Part shown: positions 8,476 through 17,100 of the stretch, one piece after another
Position numbering within the stretch: position 1 is the stretch's first letter
Layout: each line of letters begins with the position of its first letter
Assembly: GCA_046160865.1 (NCBI GenBank)
Contig: JBJXHG010000149.1
Coordinates: forward strand, 1 to 26,316
Origin: JBJXHG01 sp046160865
GTDB lineage: Bacteria > Planctomycetota > UBA1135 > GCA-002686595
Direction: 5' to 3'
Length of the DNA stretch: 26,316 bases
Notes under the pieces: generated by a model
What the model was told of the DNA's origin: nothing
The model's database searches: none
The model's input: only the letters and a program-made list of their open reading frames with translations
Translations under genes and position numbers: made by a program

Positions 8476-8479
8476 ATGA
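8461..8479 (+). promoter_or_regulatory. Ribosome binding site and conserved start context
   Basis: AGGAGG at 8461-8466 lies 9 bases before the ATG at 8476 and decides this start over upstream in-frame codons. The 13 bases 8467-8479 (GCTTCTGGGATGA) are identical to 14110-14122 at the start of the third paralogue. The second paralogue keeps CTGGGATG at its start (12066-12073). Confidence 0.75.
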
Positions 8480-11475
8480 ATACGACGCTGAGGGCTTGGT
8501 TCCGTTTGTTCGTGCTCGTCGTCTGTACTGCGTGGACATCGGTAAACGCGGGGGCGCAGACCTGCCCGCCGAACCCGAACTGCAATGGATGTCCGCTCGC
8601 CGAGCAGACGTTCACGTGCACGATTCCTCCCGAAGTCCCTAGCGGTCAGCTGCGGACGTGCCAGGCGCCCTCGTTCGACTCGAACCTCGGACAACTCTTG
8701 GGAGTCCGGCTGACGGCGACGTTCACCGCGCAAGACGGCCGATTCCGGTTCGAGAATCTCGACACCGACGCCGGTTGCCCGGGCAACGCGGATCCGAATG
8801 CGTGGTTCGTGAACGCCGACGTGCAGCTGTTCGAGCCGAGTTCGGCGACCCCGTTCTGCCAGCAACTCAATTACGGTAGCTGCTCCGGCAGCATCCCGGC
8901 GGTGTCGACGTTCGACAACGTCATCGACTTCGGTGTCCCGGGTGGTGGTGACTGCCCGACTCCGACGTGCCTCGTCGGCTCGGGCTACACGCAGAACTGC
9001 ACGACTCCGGCGCCGTTCATCTGCCCCGCGACGTGCATCACCAATCCCGCGCGCATGGCTGCGTTCACGACGAATGGCCCCGGGCAGGTCACGTTCAGCT
9101 TCGGCAGCGTCGCGAACCAGGCCGAAGCCAGCGGCTGCGGCAAGATCATCTCCGCGATCCGCATCCGTGTCGGAGCGGTCGTGACCGTCACGTATACCTA
9201 TTGCACGAACACGCCGCCGACCGCGAATCCCGACAGCGCGACGGCATGCACCAACGGTCGAGGTCAGTCGGGCTTCATCGACATCCCGATCCTGCGCAAC
9301 GACTGCGACGCCGATGGATCGATCGACTGCGGTTCGATCGTCATCACCAATCCGCCGGACAGCGGGGCGTTCAGCATCGTCGGCTGTTCGGGTGTCTCGG
9401 GGCTGACGGGCTGCCCGCAAGCCAACAACTGTCCGGGCTGCTTCGTGCGCTACACCCCGAACGTCAATTTCTCCGGCCCGGACTCGTTCCAGTACACGGT
9501 CGAAGACAACGAGAACTGCCTGTCGAACGTCGCGACTGTCTCGATCAACGTCACGGCTCCGCCGAACGCGGTCGATGATCCGGCGCTGACGACGTGCCGG
9601 AACACGCCGCTCACGATCGACGTGCTCGCCAATGACGTGCCTGCCGCGGGCAGCTTCTTGAACTGCAGCACACTGGCCATCATCAGTGGTCCGACGAACA
9701 ACGGTGGCACCGCCGCTCCGTCGAACTGCAACAACCCGAACGCGGGCTGCACGGCGACGTGCCGCGTGCTGTTCACGCCGAACGCGAGCTTCCTCGGCTT
9801 GACGTCGTTCGTGTACGAGATCACGGACAGCCGTGGCTGCAAGGACACCGCGACCGTCACGGTCCGTGTGTGCGCGCCGACGGCGAACAACGACAACGGT
9901 GCGGTTTGCCAAGGTCAGTGCGTCGATCTCAACGTGCTTGGCAACGACAGCACGGCGGCCGGCTGCACGGTTGGCAACTGCGGCACCATCGTCATCGTCG
10001 ATCCGCCTGATCACGGCACCGCTCAGCCGAACGCGCAATGCACGGGCAGCGCGCCGGGCTGTGTGGGTGGCTGCCGCGTCCGCTACTGCAACAATGACCC
10101 GACGTTCGTCGGCGTCGACTCGTTCACCTACACGGTGCGCGATGCGAACGGCTGCGTTTCGAATCCGGCCACGGTCACGGTGACGATCAATCCGTCGCCC
10201 GCGCTGCTCGACCGCAAGGTGGTGAAGGAAGTCGGCAACGACGCTCCGATCACGAACATCCCTGTGCTCGAGGGCGCGACGCCCGGAACCGGCTGCACGC
10301 TGCTCTTGAATACGCTGACGATCACGCAGCAACCGTCGTTCGGCACGGTCACCGTCAATGCGGACGGCACCGTCAACTACGATCCGGATGCTGCGTTCCC
10401 GGGCTCCGACGTCTTCTGCTTCTCGATCCAGAACAGCTGCGGCTGTCCGGACACGGCCTGCGTCGAGGTGAACGAGCCCGACGAGTGCGTGGAGCGCAAC
10501 CGTCGCGAATGCGCGAGCTTGCTCCTCTATCCGGAATACCAGAACCGTCCCGGCATGATGACGGTGAACACGATCACGTACGGTTGCTGTGAGGACCAAG
10601 CGCCGGGCGTGTGGGTCGAGTTCATCTACATCCGCGGTGACGACTGCACCGAACAGAATCGCACGGTGTTCCTCACCCCGTGCGACACGTTCACGTGGTT
10701 GACCACGCAGCACGCGCCGGCCGGCAGCGAAGGCTACATGTACGCCTTCGCGAAGTCCGCGTCCTCGCCGGGCTCCACGCCGATCGTGTTCAATCGCCTG
10801 ATCGGCAACCTGATGGTGTTCGACGGCCTGAAGTCGCTGAACTACTCGATGAACACCGTCGGGTTCAAAGGCATCGGTACCGAGGGCAGCCTGAACGACG
10901 AGGACGGCGACGGTGTGCGGGATCTCGATGGCGTCGTCGAATACGAAGAGGCGCCGGACAAGATCTTCGTCCCGCGCTTCATGGGGCAGGACCCGGGGAC
11001 GCAAGGCTTCAACAGCGAACTGATCCTCGTGGCGTTGTCCGGCGGAACCGCGTTCGACTTTGCCGGCGGAACGGAAGTCGGCTTCGCGATCTTCGACGAC
11101 AACGAGAACGCCTTCTCCGCCAACTACCGCTTCTACTGCTGGGCGAAGCCGCGTCTGAAGGACATCAGCGGCGCGTTCCTGCAGTCGACGATCCACCAAG
11201 TCGTGGCGCCGATCGACGACCCGGACGAGATTCAGGGCTTGCCGAATCGCGATGCGGGTTGGTTCATCGTCGATGGCATCCGCGCGAGCTCGTTCGCCGA
11301 GACGATCGTCGACCCGGCGATCTACGCCGTGCTCGTCGAGCGCCGCGGCGTGTGGGCCGTCGCCGACCTGCCGTTCGAGTTCTGCTCGCAGGCGAACGGC
11401 GACCTGCTGCCGGAAGGCGTCTTCGGCGACCCGCGTCCGGGTTTCCCGGGTGGACAAGCGGGCGACAACCAGTGA
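8476..11475 (+). CDS. Secreted Cys-rich exoprotein with four Ig/cadherin-like units (paralogue 1 of 3)
   Basis: A 999-residue protein. Residues 1-28 are a signal peptide (MNTTLRAWFRLFVLVVC..., probable cleavage after NAGA). About 29-240 is a choice-of-anchor E-like domain ('APSFDSNLGQLLGVRLTATF', 'STFDNVIDFGVP', 'IRVGAVVTVTYTYC'). About 245-668 holds four Cys-rich Ig/cadherin-like units, each with an 'N-D-x...I-x-V-L-x-N-D' opening and an 'SFxYTVxDxxGC' ending. From C671 to the end is a ~329-residue domain shared with the genes at 12071 and 14119. It starts 'CVERNRRECASLLLYPEYQ', contains the calcium-loop-like 'DEDGDGVRDLDG', and ends 'GDPRPGFPGGQAGDNQ'. Predicted to be exported and disulfide-bonded; role unknown, surface structure or matrix adhesion inferred. 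A strong hairpin follows, so it is probably transcribed alone. Confidence 0.85.
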   Translation: MNTTLRAWFRLFVLVVCTAWTSVNAGAQTCPPNPNCNGCPLAEQTFTCTIPPEVPSGQLRTCQAPSFDSNLGQLLGVRLTATFTAQDGRFRFENLDTDAGCPGNADPNAWFVNADVQLFEPSSATPFCQQLNYGSCSGSIPAVSTFDNVIDFGVPGGGDCPTPTCLVGSGYTQNCTTPAPFICPATCITNPARMAAFTTNGPGQVTFSFGSVANQAEASGCGKIISAIRIRVGAVVTVTYTYCTNTPPTANPDSATACTNGRGQSGFIDIPILRNDCDADGSIDCGSIVITNPPDSGAFSIVGCSGVSGLTGCPQANNCPGCFVRYTPNVNFSGPDSFQYTVEDNENCLSNVATVSINVTAPPNAVDDPALTTCRNTPLTIDVLANDVPAAGSFLNCSTLAIISGPTNNGGTAAPSNCNNPNAGCTATCRVLFTPNASFLGLTSFVYEITDSRGCKDTATVTVRVCAPTANNDNGAVCQGQCVDLNVLGNDSTAAGCTVGNCGTIVIVDPPDHGTAQPNAQCTGSAPGCVGGCRVRYCNNDPTFVGVDSFTYTVRDANGCVSNPATVTVTINPSPALLDRKVVKEVGNDAPITNIPVLEGATPGTGCTLLLNTLTITQQPSFGTVTVNADGTVNYDPDAAFPGSDVFCFSIQNSCGCPDTACVEVNEPDECVERNRRECASLLLYPEYQNRPGMMTVNTITYGCCEDQAPGVWVEFIYIRGDDCTEQNRTVFLTPCDTFTWLTTQHAPAGSEGYMYAFAKSASSPGSTPIVFNRLIGNLMVFDGLKSLNYSMNTVGFKGIGTEGSLNDEDGDGVRDLDGVVEYEEAPDKIFVPRFMGQDPGTQGFNSELILVALSGGTAFDFAGGTEVGFAIFDDNENAFSANYRFYCWAKPRLKDISGAFLQSTIHQVVAPIDDPDEIQGLPNRDAGWFIVDGIRASSFAETIVDPAIYAVLVERRGVWAVADLPFEFCSQANGDLLPEGVFGDPRPGFPGGQAGDNQ

Positions 11476-11503
11476 GCTGAAGCGGCCGCGCCAACGGCCG
11501 TGA

Positions 11504-11541
11504 GCAGCGAGGCCGAGTGGAGTACCACTCGGCCTCGCTGC
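11504..11541 (+). terminator. Perfect 17-pair hairpin after paralogue 1
   Basis: 11504-11520 pairs perfectly with 11525-11541 around a 4-base loop (AGTA), 28 bases after the stop codon. It is followed by ATTTC, a minimal T-tract. A good candidate for a rho-independent terminator. Confidence 0.75.
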
Positions 11542-12070
11542 ATTTCAGGTCTCGCCGTCGGGCCGATAGCGTTCGTTCATTCTCTCAAACGAGACGTGAT
11601 CGCGAGGCACGAGAACGGTCCTGACTCTCTGCACGCGGCCTTTCCTCAGCGCGCTCGATCCAGGAAGTTCGAATAGCACGGCGGATCGCCGGAGGATCGA
11701 TTCATGTCTTGCAGCATTCGGGAGAAGCCGCAACGACAACGAATTGTCATGCGTTGCAATTCGTGTCGCGCGACGTGCACCGTCGTGCATCGCATTCGAA
11801 CTACGAGCGTGCATGCGGAGCCCCCGACGCGCCGCGCTGCATGGGGCAACGCGCAGCATTCGCAGCGCGGACGAGTTCTCATTCCATGAGGCACTCCTGC
11901 GTTGCCGCGACTGCACGGGCTGGATATACGGGCGCTCGCGCGGTCTCCCAGCGTCGAGCGTGTCCGCGCATCGACGCTGCCGCGGAACGATCGCATTCCA
12001 CGATCGCGCCGCGTCAACGCGCGAGTCGTCGAGACCCCGGCTCGCTGCTTCACTCGGAAGGACAACTGGG
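11542..12070 (+). promoter_or_regulatory. Leader region of paralogue 2
   Basis: I see no convincing gene in these 529 bases; open frames extending upstream of 12071 lack protein-like composition. The region contains a strong inverted repeat at 11734-11768 (separate entry). It also has GCATTCCACG at about 11993-12002, a 10-mer shared with the leader of paralogue 1 (8239-8248) and here flanked by CGATCG on both sides. GGAAGGA lies about 8 bases before the ATG at 12071. Confidence 0.4.
11734..11768. repeat. Inverted repeat, operator- or hairpin-like
   Basis: ACGAATTG (11739-11746) and CAATTCGT (11757-11764) are perfect complements separated by 10 bases. With one bulged A, the pairing extends outward through CGAC/GTCG to 12 pairs. 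It lies about 300 bases upstream of the second paralogue, in an otherwise GC-rich leader. It could be a regulator binding site or an RNA hairpin. Confidence 0.45.
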
Positions 12071-13480
12071 ATGCGGACCAACGCGCTGGCTAGTACGTGT
12101 TCGTGGGGTGTCGTCGGGCTCGTCTTCGTTGCAATCGCCGGCGTGACTCCGGTTGCTGGCGCGGGAGTCGCCGGAGCGTCCGCGGTCGACGAGGGAATGC
12201 CCATCGTGCGCGACCGGCGCGTGTTTCAAGATCCGGCGAGCCAGGCTGCGATCCGAGCGATCCCGGTGCTCGAGAATGCCGTCGCCTCGAGCGCGTGCCC
12301 GCTGGTCCCGGCGACGCTGACGGTGCTCGCGGGCTCCGGGCCGAGGCACGGCAGTGCGCACGCCAACCCGGACGGAACGATCGACTACGTGCCCGGACCA
12401 GCGTTCCGAGGCGAGGACGTGTTCTGCTTCCGTGTCGCCGATGCATGTGGTCGAACTGCGGAAGCGTGTGTCGCGATCCTAGGCCCGACGCCGTGCGTCG
12501 AGCGCAATCGTCGCACGTGCGGCAGCTTGCTGCTCTATCCCGAGTTCCAGGACCAAGCGGGGATGATGTCGATCTTCACGATCACGCAGGCTTGCTGCGA
12601 CGAGATCGTGGGCGGAACTTGGGTCGAACTCGTGTTCATCAATGGCGAAGACTGCACGGAGAGGAACCGCACGATCTATCTGTCGGCGTGCGACACGCTG
12701 ACGTTTCTCGGCGCGACGCAGGATCTGGGCGGAGACGAGGGCTACATGTACGCCTTCGCGAAGTCTGCCCAGACCGGCGGTACGCCGATCGTGTCGAACC
12801 GACTCGTCGGCAACTCGATCACGTTCGACGCCATGGCGCAGCTCAGTTACTCGATGAACGCGGTAGCGTTCCGTGGGATTGGCGCCGACGGGAGCCCGAA
12901 CGACGAAGACGCCGACGGTGTGCGCGATCTCGACGGCGTGCAAGAGTATGAGGAAGCGCCGTCCAAGATCCTGGTGCCCCGTTTCCTCGGTCAGGACGCC
13001 CTCCGCGGCTCGCAGAGCACACTGATCCTCATCGCGCTCTCGGGTGGCTCGGAGTTCAACTTCAACGGTGGAACTCAGGTCCTGTTCTCGGTCTTCGACG
13101 ACAACGAAGGCGCGACCTCGGTCGGCTACAACTTCTTCTGCTGGCAGAGAGAGAGGCTGGCGACGATCAGCAACGCGTTCCTGCAGTCGAGCATCAGCGG
13201 TCAGAACAACCCGAACGACGACCCCGATGAGATCTTCGGCGCGCCGGCGGGCAACAGCGCGGGGTGGTTCACGATCGACGGCGTGGTTGCCCGCTCGAAT
13301 GTCGAGACCATCGTCGATCCGGCGATCTACGCCGTGCTGATCGAACGCCGAGGTCCCGTCGCGGTGGCGCAACTTCCCTTCGAGCTTTGCTCGCAACCCA
13401 ACGGCGACTTGCTGCCTACCAACGTCGCAGGAGATCCGACCGCCGGATTCCGGGGAGGCGAGATCGGCGACAATCAGTAG
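12071..13480 (+). CDS. Secreted exoprotein with one Ig-like unit (paralogue 2 of 3, minimal form)
   Basis: A 469-residue protein. ATG at 12071 is preferred because GGAAGGA lies about 8 bases upstream and a signal-peptide-like stretch follows (GVVGLVFVAIAGVTPVAGA). It lacks the choice-of-anchor E-like domain. Residues about 50-140 form one unit that matches the last unit of both larger paralogues ('ANPDGTIDYVPGPAFRGEDVFCFR'). From C142 comes the shared ~328-residue C-terminal domain: 'CVERNRRTCGSLLLYPEFQ', the calcium-loop-like 'DEDADGVRDLDG', 'FDDNEGATSVGYNFFCW', and the terminal 'GFRGGEIGDNQ'. It is thus the shortest arrangement of the family and suggests that the final unit plus the C-terminal domain is the conserved functional core. 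Function unknown. Confidence 0.82.
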   Translation: MRTNALASTCSWGVVGLVFVAIAGVTPVAGAGVAGASAVDEGMPIVRDRRVFQDPASQAAIRAIPVLENAVASSACPLVPATLTVLAGSGPRHGSAHANPDGTIDYVPGPAFRGEDVFCFRVADACGRTAEACVAILGPTPCVERNRRTCGSLLLYPEFQDQAGMMSIFTITQACCDEIVGGTWVELVFINGEDCTERNRTIYLSACDTLTFLGATQDLGGDEGYMYAFAKSAQTGGTPIVSNRLVGNSITFDAMAQLSYSMNAVAFRGIGADGSPNDEDADGVRDLDGVQEYEEAPSKILVPRFLGQDALRGSQSTLILIALSGGSEFNFNGGTQVLFSVFDDNEGATSVGYNFFCWQRERLATISNAFLQSSISGQNNPNDDPDEIFGAPAGNSAGWFTIDGVVARSNVETIVDPAIYAVLIERRGPVAVAQLPFELCSQPNGDLLPTNVAGDPTAGFRGGEIGDNQ

Positions 13481-14118
13481 CGAGGTTGGCTCCTACCTCT
13501 GGGCCCGTGGGGCGACGCTCGCAGTATGAGCCTGGCGTCGCCGTGGCCCGTCCTTTCGCGAATATTCAAGAAGGTGCATTTGCAGTCCCCGAGCGCTGTC
13601 CGGTAGCTGTCAGCGCGAGAATCGAGCGTCACCAGATCCCAATCCTGATCTACACGCGGGCACTGAGCTTAGGGCGACGTGTCCCGTGCCGCCGCGCGAG
13701 CGCGACGATCGAGTCGTGCGCGCATGCTCAGCTCGATGGCGAATCTGGCTTCAGTTATAGAATCGTGCAAATGGGAGAACCAGCCGAGCGCGACCGTGCT
13801 CTGCGTCTCGGACCAGCGGCACGGCCACAATGCGCATTCGTGCGCCCGCCAGATACTGAGGATCCTCCGTTGTCCAGAGTTTGAACGCTGGATAGCTTGC
13901 ACGCTGGATCACGTGCAGCGGAACGGTGGCGGACCGCAACTGAGCCCACGGCAAGGCATCGCGACGAAGACGGTTCGAGCTCGCAACTCGCGGAGAGGGA
14001 TCCGATTGCGCAGCTCGCCGGAAGTTGCACCGTGCGTTCGAGTTCGACCGTCCTCGCCGCGTTCGTTGCGCGCGAGAACCGCTGGGCAGGTTTGGAACAA
14101 CGGGCGAGTGCTTCTGGG
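13481..14118 (+). promoter_or_regulatory. Leader region of paralogue 3
   Basis: These 638 bases hold no convincing gene. An imperfect hairpin lies at 13501-13549 (separate entry). A TATAGAAT stretch at 13756-13763 could be a -10 box, but I see no good -35 element. AATGCGCATTC at 13829-13839 is an 11-base match to the leader of paralogue 1 (8234-8244). The last bases, GCTTCTGGG before the ATG, match the start context of paralogue 1. No strong Shine-Dalgarno sequence is visible. Confidence 0.35.
13501..13549 (+). terminator. Imperfect hairpin after paralogue 2
   Basis: GGCGACGC (13511-13518) pairs with GCGTCGCC (13535-13542), and GGGCC (13501-13505) can pair with GGCCC (13545-13549) across an internal bulge. 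It begins 20 bases after the stop and is followed by TCCTTT. A possible terminator, weaker than those after paralogues 1 and 3. Confidence 0.45.
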
Positions 14119-17100
14119 ATGACGAACATGGAAAACGCGTGGCTTCGGATTGGATTCGCGCTCTTGGCGATCCTGGGTTGGGCTCGAACGGCCGTCGCTC
14201 AAGTGGCGTGTCCGGCCGGTGCCTGTAACGGATGCGCGCTGACGCAGACATTCAGCTGCGAGCTTCCGTTCGAAGTTCCCGCAGCCGGATTGCGCACGTG
14301 CGAACTGCCGTCGTTCGACACGAACCTCGGCACGCTGGTCGGGGTTTCGCTCAGCGGGACCGTGAAGTTCCGGGACCGACGCTTCCAGTTCGAGAACCTC
14401 GATCCGAACGCCGGCTGTCCGGGCAGCACGAGCCCGACAGCGTGGACGCTGACCGCGGCAGGCGCGATCTTCGATCCCAGCAATCCGTCGCCGGGCACAC
14501 CGTTCTGCCAAGTGCAGGTGACGTGCGACGACATCATCCCGCCGCTCCCCGTGTTCGACGGCACGATCGATTTCGGCCTCACAGCTGGAACGCGCTGCAA
14601 GACCGCGACGTGCATCGCGGGATCGGGCTTCACGCAGAACTGCGAGGCGGTTCCTGATCAGGCGTGCTCGACGGTTTGCATCACGAGCGCCGCCGGTCTG
14701 AACACGTACAAGAGCACCACGACGGGTCCGACGGTCACGTTTCAATTCGACGACGTCGCGGCGCAGGCTCAAGAGAGCCTGTGCGGCAAGATCATCACTG
14801 CTTTCCGCGTGCGCGTCGGCTACACGGTCCAGCTGACGTACGTGTACTGCAACAGCCCCGTCGCGAACCCGGACTCCCTCCGCACGTGCGCTGGCATCCC
14901 TCAGCAGATCGACGTGCTCGCGAACGACAATCCGGGCGTCAACGGCGCAACGTTCAACTGCGCGTCGCTGACGGTGAACGGACCGCCGGCGGGGCAAGGC
15001 ACCGTGACGAAGGTGAACTGCTCGGGTGCGACTTGCACTCAGTGCGTGCTCTCCTACAACCCGGGCGCGTTCATCGGCAACACCAGCTTCAGCTACACCG
15101 TACAGAACAGCCTTGGCTGTCCCTCGACGACCACGGTGTCAGTGCTCGTTGCGCCGAATCCGACCGCGAACCCCGACTCGCTCACGGTCTGCGCCGGCGC
15201 AACCGGGACGGTCAACGTACTCTCGAACGACTTGCCCGGCACGGGAGCGAGCTTCAACTGCTCCTCGCTGCAGGTTACCGGCCCGCCGGCGGGGCAAGGC
15301 TCGGTGACGAAGCTGAACTGCACCGGCGATACTTGCACCGAGTGCGTGCTGCAGTACAACCCCGGCGCATTCATCGGGAACACGAGCTTCACGTACTCGT
15401 ACACGAACAGCGTCGGATGCTCCGCGCAGTCGACCGTCAACGTGACGGTGAATCCGAATCCGACGGCGCTGAACGACACACTCGCGGTCTGCGCAGGAGC
15501 GAACGGCACGGTCAACGTGCTCGCCAACGATAGCGCCGGAGCCGGTGCGACGTTCAATTGCAACTCGCTGACGGTCAATGGGCCGCCGGCCGGTCAAGGC
15601 ACCGTCACGAAACTGAACTGCACGGGTGCAACTTGCACGCAGTGCGTACTGCAATACGCTCCGGGAGCGTTCGTTGGCGGCACGAGCTTCACGTACTCGT
15701 TCCTGAACAGCTTCGGTTGCCCAGCCTCGGCGACTGTGAACGTCACGGTGAACCCGAACCCGACCGCTTTGAACGACACGCTCACGACGTGCGGCAGCGT
15801 CGCAGCGCAGATAAATCTGCTCGCAAACGACAGCGCGGGAGCGGGCGCGACGTTCAACTGCAATTCGCTGACGCTCACCGGACCAGCTGCCGGTCAAGGT
15901 ACGGTGACTAAAATCAACTGTACGGGCGCGACCTGCACCCAGTGCGTCGTCGAGTACAGCCCCGGTGCCTTCGTGGGCAACACGAGCTTCACCTACTCGT
16001 TCCTCAACAGCTTCGGTTGCCCGGGCCAGGCGACGGTGAACGTGACGGTCAATCCGAACCCGACGGCCGTCAACGACGCGCTGACGTTGTGCGCGGGCGC
16101 CACGGCGCAGCTCAACGTCCTCGCAAACGACAGTGCGGGCGCGGGCGCGACGTTCAACTGTAACTCACTGACCGTGACCGGACCGGCTGCCGGCCAGGGT
16201 ACGGTGACGAAGCTCAACTGCACGGGCGCGACCTGCACGCAGTGCGTGCTTCAGTACGTCCCCGGCACCTTCGTGGGCAACACGAGCTTCACGTACTCCT
16301 TCCTGAACAGCTTCGGCTGTCCGGCGCAAGCCACCGTGAACGTCACGGTCAATCCGAATCCCACCGCCGTCAACGACACGTTGACGACATGCGGCGGAGT
16401 GACGGCGCAGATCAACGTTCTCGCGAACGACAGCGCAGGAGCGGGTGCAACGTTCAACTGTAACTCGCTGACGGTTACCGGACCGGCCGCTGGCCAGGGC
16501 ACGGTGACGAAACTCAACTGCACAGGTGCGACCTGCACGCAGTGCGTGCTCCAGTACGTCCCCGGCACTTTCGTGGGCAACACGAGCTTCACGTACTCCT
16601 TCCTGAACAGCTTCGGCTGTCCGGCGCAAGCTACGGTGAGCGTGACGGTCAACCCGAATCCCACCGCCGTCAACGACGCGCTGGCGGCCTGCGCGGGGGT
16701 CACGAGTCAGATCAACGTGCTTGCGAACGATTCGCCGGGCGCGGGCGCGACGTTCAACTGCAACTCGCTGACCGTTACCGGGCCGGTTGCTGGTCAGGGC
16801 ACCGTGACGAAGCTGAGCTGCTCTGGTGCCACGTGCACGCAGTGCGTGCTCGAGTACAACCCCGGTGCTTTCGTGGGCAATACGAGCTTCACGTACTCCT
16901 TCCTGAATAGCTTCGGTTGCACGGCGCAGGCGACGGTCAACGTCACGATCAATCCGAATCCGACGGCCGTGAACGATGCGCTCACAACGTGTGCTGGCGT
17001 GTCCGCGCAAGTCAACGTGCTCGCGAACGATAGCGCGGGCGCGGGCGCGACTTTCAACTGCAACTCGCTGACGGTGACCGGACCGGCTGCCGGCCAGGGC

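Noticed and set aside
8425..11457. Minus-strand open frame of about 1000 codons opposite paralogue 1
   Set aside because: Low-complexity Arg-rich translation that mirrors the plus-strand codon bias; no start signal or motif.
7981..13590. Shared GTGCATTT element in leaders at 7989-7996 and 13574-13581
   Set aside because: Only eight bases and no matching spacing to other signals, so chance is likely.
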